A stretch of DNA of 64,000 nt from Natronomonas aquatica (GTDB taxonomy: Archaea > Halobacteriota > Halobacteria > Halobacteriales > Haloarculaceae): contig NZ_JAHLKM010000002.1 in the NCBI RefSeq assembly GCF_024449025.1, positions 62,001-126,000 of the forward strand. Reading direction: 5' to 3'. The translations under genes were made by a program, and so were the position numbers. Below, piece after piece: positions 59,262 through 64,000 of the stretch. Under the pieces are notes generated by a model. That model saw only the letters and a list, made by a program, of their open reading frames with translations. It made no database searches and was not told the DNA's origin. How positions within the stretch are numbered: position 1 is the first letter of the stretch; each line of letters opens with the position of its first letter.

Positions 59262-59270
59262 GTTTATATG
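59262..59270 (+). promoter_or_regulatory. TATA box of the 51-residue gene
   Basis: GTTTATATG is centred about 27 bases before the ATG at 59293, the standard leaderless arrangement. Confidence 0.55.
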
Positions 59271-59292
59271 CGGTCGACACCCATCCACGAAC

Positions 59293-59448
59293 ATGGTGGA
59301 AACCTATACACCGTACACGTACGGCGATGCGGACATCGAGGCGGTCGGCGAGGACCCGCCGCACGAACGACAGCACGGCACCGACATGGTCATCGTCGAC
59401 GGGTCGACGATGAGCTACAGAAGCTACACGAGAGCCGAACCCGAGTGA
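59293..59448 (+). CDS. Small acidic protein, leaderless
   Basis: 51 residues, soluble, acidic: MVETYTPYTYGDADIEAVGE, then PPHERQHGTDMVIVDGSTMSYRSYTRAEPE-like tail rich in Ser, Tyr and Glu. No known motif. The well-placed TATA box at 59262-59270 and normal haloarchaeal composition argue that it is real. An upstream in-frame ATG at 59239 is rejected because it lies before the box. The next 140 bases hold no gene. Confidence 0.6.
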   Translation: MVETYTPYTYGDADIEAVGEDPPHERQHGTDMVIVDGSTMSYRSYTRAEPE

Positions 59449-59592
59449 CCCCCGCGGGCCGACAACCGTCGGCCCCCGGCCCGGTCGCCGCCGACGGCCG
59501 GACCGGCTCCGTCCCGCCCGTTTGTGAGCGGGGGTGCCCCAAGCAAGGACCGTCGGGCACCGACGAGCGGACGGTGTATTTATATACGTAAC
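59449..59592. other. Gap with orphan TATA-like box
   Basis: No ORF was found. A symmetric GTATTTATATAC lies at 59576-59587, with no gene start at the right distance on either strand; rightward transcription from it would run antisense into the next gene. Confidence 0.35.
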
Positions 59593-60141
59593 TCAGTGGA
59601 ACCCGCGACCGACGTCCTCCTCGATGAGGTCGTCGAGTTCCGAAGAGAGGAGTTCCTCGGCCTCCTCGAAGGTGTCCGAGAGGTCCTCGAGTTCCTCGGG
59701 CCGGTCGTACATGTCGTACTCCATGGGCCCGAAAGCGGGGCTATCGAGGGCGTCCATGACGTCCTCGAAGAGGGCGTCGCCGGTCGTCGGCGCCTCGGCG
59801 TGGGTTTCGATGACGGTTTCGAGTTCCTTCGCCCGCGCTTCGGCCTGGTCTTCGTCCTCGATGCCCTGATTGACGCCGAACCGGCCGCCGCTGTCCTCGC
59901 CCGGAAAGATCGGATCGAGCTCGTCGTCGATCCGCCGGGCGACCTGCGAGCCGACGCCCTGTACCTCGAAGGGGTTCTTCGCGAACGTCTTCAGCTGGAA
60001 GACGCCGACCGACGGGTGTCCGAGGAACATGTCCTCGCCGACGCCGCCGCTTCGGTCCCCGGCGACGGCCCGCCACCCGCTCGGCTCGGCGTTTGATTCC
60101 ACGACGTCTTCGAGGATATCCTGCCAGTCGCGGACGCGCAT
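59593..60141 (-). CDS. Conserved-type haloarchaeal protein of unknown function
   Basis: 182 residues, soluble, starting MRVRDWQDILEDVVE. The region SGWRAVAGDRSGGVGEDMFLGHPSVGVFQLKTFAKNPFEVQGVGSQVARRID (split about 22-73) looks well conserved in style, with Trp, Gly and Asp turns. The C-terminal half is strongly acidic and helical (EAEELLSSELDDLIEEDVG). I recognise the type as haloarchaea-specific but no named family. The start is set at 60141; the longer frame upstream is antisense to dna2. It is divergent from dna2 with 91 bases between. Confidence 0.75.
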   Translation of the reverse strand: MRVRDWQDILEDVVESNAEPSGWRAVAGDRSGGVGEDMFLGHPSVGVFQLKTFAKNPFEVQGVGSQVARRIDDELDPIFPGEDSGGRFGVNQGIEDEDQAEARAKELETVIETHAEAPTTGDALFEDVMDALDSPAFGPMEYDMYDRPEELEDLSDTFEEAEELLSSELDDLIEEDVGRGFH

Positions 60142-60232
60142 GTCCGTCACTTCGGCGGAGAGCGAAAAGAAGCTATCGACTCCCTGATGGGACGACCGAC
60201 AGCGTTTTTTCGCCGAGGACGCAGGGACGAAC

Positions 60233-62884
60233 GTGAACGTACGCGGTCCGGTCGTCGAGGTACGCGACCCCCGGACGGTCGAAACGAGCCGCGGGACGAG
60301 CGACCTCGCGGAGGTACTGGTCCGCCCCGATGGGGGCGCCGGCTCCCCCGTGCAGGTGACGCTTTGGGGCAAGTGGACCGAGACGGCCGCCGTCCTCGAG
60401 GCGGGAATGGAGCTTCTGGTTACGGACGTCGAAGAACGCGAGTTCGGCGGCGAGACGCAGTTTTCGACCACGGGGGATTCGGCGGTCGTCGTCGAGCCGG
60501 ACTTTCTCGTCGACGTGACCGACATCCGGGGGTGGGTCCAGTGTCCCCGGATCTACTATCTGAACAAGCTGACCGGCATGCCGCTGAAATACCCCGTCCT
60601 CAAGGGGACCGTCGTTCACGAGGTGTTCGGCGACCTGCTCCGTGGACGGGACATCGAGGACAGCATCGACGAGCGGGTCGCCGAGGCGGCCATCGAGGTC
60701 GGTCTGCTCGGCGAGACCGCAGAGAGCGTCGCCGACGACGTCAGACAGAACGCGGCCGCGATCGAGGGCTGGCTTCAGCAGGGTCGCTTCGGCGAGGACT
60801 CCTGGCGGTCCGAACAGACGCTCATCTCCGAACGGTTCGGCATCAAGGGACGGGCGGACGCCGTCCGGCGGGGCATGCCCGTCGAGTTGAAAACCGGCAA
60901 GAACCTCAAACGCAAACCGCGGTTCCAGGACAAGGTACAGGCCACCTGCTATGCGCTCCTTTTGACCGACAGTATCGAGGACGCCCCGGACACGGGGACG
61001 CTTCTGTATACCAAGAACACGGCGCTCGACCGGGGCGAGGCGTCGGGTGATCTCTCGCCCGCAAAGGAGTTCTCGATCGGCCCCGGCTTCCTGAAGTACG
61101 TCCTCCGTATCAGAAACGAGATCGCGGCCGCCGAGTACGACCTGTCGGTCCCGACGGGTTTCGAGGCCGACGCGAAATGCGAGTACTGCTTCGAGCGGGA
61201 CACCTGTATGGCCGTCGCCGGCCGGCTCGACCAGGAGTCGAAGGCCGGGACGGTCGGCGAACCGCTACCGGAGGCCGAACGGGCGTACTTCGAGCGGTTC
61301 TACCGCGCGATCGAGGAGGAGCGGCGGGAAGTCCACACCGAGTACCGCAAACTGTGGGAACAGTCCGCCGAGGAACGCGCCGACGACGACCGGGCGCTGA
61401 TCGATCTCGAGCCGGTCGGCCGAAAGGCCGTTTCGGGCGGCCGCTGGGAGCTGCGCGCACGCCGGACGGACGAGGCCGTCTCGAAGATCCGGGAGGGCGA
61501 TCGCGTGTTGGCCAGCGACGGCCACCCGACCCGGGGGACCGCCGAACTCGCGACGGTCAGGGAACTCGGCGAGGAGATCGTCGTCGTCGCCGACGAACCC
61601 ATCGAACTCCGCCGGCTCGATCGGTACCCCTCCGAGATCGGCGTCGACAGACAACTGACCGCGCTACACGACGCGATCCTCAGGGGCGATCCCGACAGCC
61701 GGGACGTCCTCTTCGGCCGCCGGGACCCGGAGTTCGGCGGCTCCGAGGGGACCTACATCGACAACAACGACGCCCAAAACGACGCGGTCAACGCGGCGCT
61801 GACCGCCGAGGACCTCGCGTTGATCCAGGGACCGCCGGGGACCGGCAAGACCTTCACGCTCGCCCGGATCGTCCGGGCGCTGGTCGATCGCGGCGAACGG
61901 GTGTTGCTCTCGGCTTTCACCAACCGGGCGGTCGACAACGCGATCGAGGCGCTGGAAGAGCAGGGCTTTACCGACGTGGTTCGGTGGGGCTCGGAGACGG
62001 GGGTCCGCGAGGACATGGAGCGCTACCGCCTCGATCGGACCGGCGATCCGTCGGAACGAACGGCGGAGCTCCGGAACGCCGACGTCGTCGCGGCGACGAC
62101 CGCCGCCTGTGGCTCCCGAACACTCAAAACGGAGACTTTCGACGTCGCGGTCGTCGACGAGGCCGGCCAGCTCACCGAACCCGGGACCTTCCTGGCGACG
62201 ACGCTCGCCGACCGGTTCGTGCTGATCGGCGACCACCAGCAGCTCCCGCCGGTCGTCAGGGCGGAAAACGACCTGGGGCGATCGCTCTTCGAGCGGCTCA
62301 TCGAACGGTACCCCGGGGCGGCGGTGCTTCTCGACAGACAGTACCGGATGAACCAGCGGATCCAGTTCTTCTCGAGTCGGGAGTTCTACGACGGCGCGCT
62401 CCGGCCGGCGAACGCCGCGGTGGCGGGTCGTCGACTCGGGGACATCGACGGCGTCGCCCCCGACACGCTCCCGGCGGAACTGCGCGATCCGGTCACCTTC
62501 GTCGATCCGGACGGGACCGCGACAGGGAACACGAACGCGGCCGAGGCCGACCGCGTGGCGGACGTCGTCGAATCGTTCCTGAAGGCCGGCGTCGATCCCG
62601 ACGACATCGGTGTCATCGCACCCTTCCGTGCACAGGTCGCCGAGATATCCCGGCGACTCTCCGACGTTACGGTCGACACCGTCGATCGGTTTCAGGGGTC
62701 CGCAACGGAGGTCATCGTCGTCTCCTTCGTCGCGACCGGCGAGCTTTCCAGCCCGATCTTCGAGGACTACCGCCGGGTCAACGTCGCGCTCACGCGGGCG
62801 AAGCGAGCCCTCGTGTTGGTCGGCGATCGGGAGGCACTGGGGAGCGATCCGTTCTATGCCCGGATGCTCGAGTGGGCAGAGTGA
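60233..62884 (+). CDS. dna2: Dna2-like nuclease/SF1 helicase
   Basis: 883 residues. An N-terminal OB-like part (1-90) is followed by a Cas4/RecB-type PD-(D/E)xK nuclease (about 95-330). First ligand Cys lies in WVQCPRIYY (about 103), His in KGTVVHEVFG, catalytic Asp in KGRADAVRRG and Glu-x-Lys in PVELKTGK (about 223). The last three Cys in CEYCFERDTC (about 316-325) complete an iron-sulfur site. The helicase has Walker A QGPPGTGKTF (about 533), DEAGQ, a QYRMNQRIQFF motif, VDRFQGSATEVI and VALTRAK. It processes flaps and ends in replication and repair. An RPA gene follows, a functional partner. Confidence 0.93.
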   Translation: MNVRGPVVEVRDPRTVETSRGTSDLAEVLVRPDGGAGSPVQVTLWGKWTETAAVLEAGMELLVTDVEEREFGGETQFSTTGDSAVVVEPDFLVDVTDIRGWVQCPRIYYLNKLTGMPLKYPVLKGTVVHEVFGDLLRGRDIEDSIDERVAEAAIEVGLLGETAESVADDVRQNAAAIEGWLQQGRFGEDSWRSEQTLISERFGIKGRADAVRRGMPVELKTGKNLKRKPRFQDKVQATCYALLLTDSIEDAPDTGTLLYTKNTALDRGEASGDLSPAKEFSIGPGFLKYVLRIRNEIAAAEYDLSVPTGFEADAKCEYCFERDTCMAVAGRLDQESKAGTVGEPLPEAERAYFERFYRAIEEERREVHTEYRKLWEQSAEERADDDRALIDLEPVGRKAVSGGRWELRARRTDEAVSKIREGDRVLASDGHPTRGTAELATVRELGEEIVVVADEPIELRRLDRYPSEIGVDRQLTALHDAILRGDPDSRDVLFGRRDPEFGGSEGTYIDNNDAQNDAVNAALTAEDLALIQGPPGTGKTFTLARIVRALVDRGERVLLSAFTNRAVDNAIEALEEQGFTDVVRWGSETGVREDMERYRLDRTGDPSERTAELRNADVVAATTAACGSRTLKTETFDVAVVDEAGQLTEPGTFLATTLADRFVLIGDHQQLPPVVRAENDLGRSLFERLIERYPGAAVLLDRQYRMNQRIQFFSSREFYDGALRPANAAVAGRRLGDIDGVAPDTLPAELRDPVTFVDPDGTATGNTNAAEADRVADVVESFLKAGVDPDDIGVIAPFRAQVAEISRRLSDVTVDTVDRFQGSATEVIVVSFVATGELSSPIFEDYRRVNVALTRAKRALVLVGDREALGSDPFYARMLEWAE

Positions 62885-63038
62885 CTACGCACCGCCCGAC
62901 CTGTCGTTTGTTCCGCTCGGGTACATCGCCCAGCGGATCGTCGAACGGTCGCCGGTTCCGGCAACGGTGATCCGGTAACGGTGTTCGGGTAACCCCCCGT
63001 CACGAACGCTTTTGAAGGGGGACGACCAACCTCAGGCT

Positions 63039-64000
63039 ATGAGCTTGGACGACGCTGCCGAGGAACTCGCCTCCAGCCTCGGCGTGGACAAAACGGAGGT
63101 CAAAGCGGATCTCGAAAAACTCGTCTCGTACTCGGTGCCGATGGACGAGGCGAAACAGAGCCTGCGGCGCAAGTACGGCGACGCCGGCGGCGGGGACGGC
63201 GGGGAAGCTCCCTCGCGGACGGACGTTGCGGATGTCACACCCGAAAGCGGCAACGTCACCGTCACTGCCCGGGTGTTGACGGTCGGGAAACGATCGATAC
63301 GGTACGAGGGCGAAGACCAGGTCATCTTCGAGGGGGAACTCGCCGACGAAACGGGGGGGATCTCCTACACCGCCTGGACCGATTTCTCGTTGTCGCCGGG
63401 AGATACGATCACGGCCGGCAACGCCGGCGTCCGCGAGTGGGACGGCGAACCGGAGCTGAATCTCGGACAGTCGACGACGGTGACACTCGAGGAGGAACCG
63501 CTTTCGGTCCCCCACGAGATCGGCGGCGAGCGCGACCTCATCGATCTCGAGCCTGGCGATCGCGGCAGGACCCTCGAGGTCCGGGTACTGGAGGTCGAAG
63601 AGCGGATCATCGACGGCCGGGACGGAGAAACCGAGATCAAAAGCGGCGTCGTCGGCGACGAGACGACGCGGCTGCCGTTCACCGATTGGGACCCCCACGG
63701 GGCGATCACGGAAGGGGCATCCGTCCGACTCGAGAACGTCTACGTCGACGAGTTCCGCGGCGTTCCGTCGGTGAACGTCACCGAGTTCTCGACCGTCGAG
63801 CCGGCGACCGAAGTTCGGGTTAGCGACTCCGGAACCGAACTCTCGGTTCGGGAGGCGGTCGCAGCCGGCGGCGTCTACGATGCCGTGTTGACCGGCAACG
63901 TGATCGAGGTCCGGGACGGCTCCGGACTCATCCAGCGGTGTCCGGAGTGTGGCCGCGTCGTCCAGAACGACCAGTGTCGGAGCCACGGACAGGTCGACCC
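63039..64000 (+). CDS. RPA-type single-stranded DNA-binding protein (5' part, runs off the window)
   Basis: The first 320 residues are present. An N-terminal helical segment (MSLDDAAEELASSLGVDKTEV) is followed by two OB folds: NVTVTARVLTVGKRSIRYEGEDQVIF (about 70-155) and RTLEVRVLEVEERIIDGRDGE (about 180-265). A third starts near AVLTGNVIEVRDGSGLIQRCPECGRVVQNDQC, whose Cys cluster is the RPA zinc finger. It protects single strands in replication and repair. Located 154 bases after dna2 on the same strand. The C-terminus is outside the window. Confidence 0.9.
   Translation, partial: MSLDDAAEELASSLGVDKTEVKADLEKLVSYSVPMDEAKQSLRRKYGDAGGGDGGEAPSRTDVADVTPESGNVTVTARVLTVGKRSIRYEGEDQVIFEGELADETGGISYTAWTDFSLSPGDTITAGNAGVREWDGEPELNLGQSTTVTLEEEPLSVPHEIGGERDLIDLEPGDRGRTLEVRVLEVEERIIDGRDGETEIKSGVVGDETTRLPFTDWDPHGAITEGASVRLENVYVDEFRGVPSVNVTEFSTVEPATEVRVSDSGTELSVREAVAAGGVYDAVLTGNVIEVRDGSGLIQRCPECGRVVQNDQCRSHGQVD

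Noticed and set aside
59576-59587. Promoter for a gene at about 59610
   Set aside because: No plausible rightward coding region starts there; the minus-strand gene at 59593-60141 is better supported.
1-64000. CRISPR arrays, rRNA genes, replication origin (orc1/cdc6)
   Set aside because: I saw no regularly spaced repeats, no rRNA stretches and no orc1/cdc6 gene in the window.

Overview
The window reads as chromosome of a halophilic archaeon (class Halobacteria). Base composition is GC-rich, the proteins are strongly acidic, many genes are leaderless with a TATA-like box about 27 bases before the start codon, and several genes are archaeal or haloarchaeal hallmarks: transcription factor E, archaeal release factor aRF1, type 2 methionine aminopeptidase, A-type ATP synthase subunit D, a Dna2-like nuclease/helicase and an RPA-type single-strand binding protein. 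I cannot name the genus.

Layout. 1-10600: housekeeping. A tfe-DUF2110-DUF5803 operon reads leftward, then a zinc-ribbon protein, a MITE-like inverted-repeat element, map, DUF63, uridine phosphorylase, a potassium-channel module (TVGYGD channel divergent from two TrkA-C proteins) and a ferredoxin. 10648-11006: tRNA-Leu(UAA) whose 3' end lies in a 110-base perfect direct repeat. 11114-17548: metY, serB, a decayed HlyC/CorC (DUF21) gene, serA, prf1 and a GDT1-type transporter. 18137-22616: a surface-polysaccharide or lipid-linked glycan cluster (GT75-like protein, sulfatase-superfamily hydrolase with Thr at the nucleophile position, flippase-like protein, GT2 glycosyltransferase). About 22740-24640: an IS200/IS605 element with tnpA, tnpB and a candidate guide-RNA tail.

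26815-52465 is the striking part: about 25.6 kb, 15 genes, of which I recognise only a few domains. A rightward five-gene operon encodes a winged-helix protein, a coiled-coil protein, a small unknown, a CDC48-like AAA+ ATPase and a 991-residue beta-propeller/CARDB-like protein. It converges on a leftward ten-gene series encoding three different tubulin/FtsZ-superfamily proteins, seven membrane or secreted-membrane proteins (some with CARDB-type ectodomains, others with long cytoplasmic coiled coils), and zinc-finger or zinc-ribbon modules. I infer a cytoskeletal, envelope-linked machine: tubulin-like filaments tied to the membrane by coiled-coil anchors and remodelled by the AAA+ ATPase. Tubulin-like proteins linked to membrane remodelling have been predicted before (the FtsZl families of Makarova and Koonin), but I do not know a description of this particular gene set.

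52623-64000: housekeeping again: pyrG-guaA-Rossmann-like ORF, an AbrB-PhoU regulator, a wrecked pstB next to an intact phoU, a HAD phosphatase, a leaderless 51-residue protein, a haloarchaeal unknown, dna2 and the start of an RPA gene that runs off the end.
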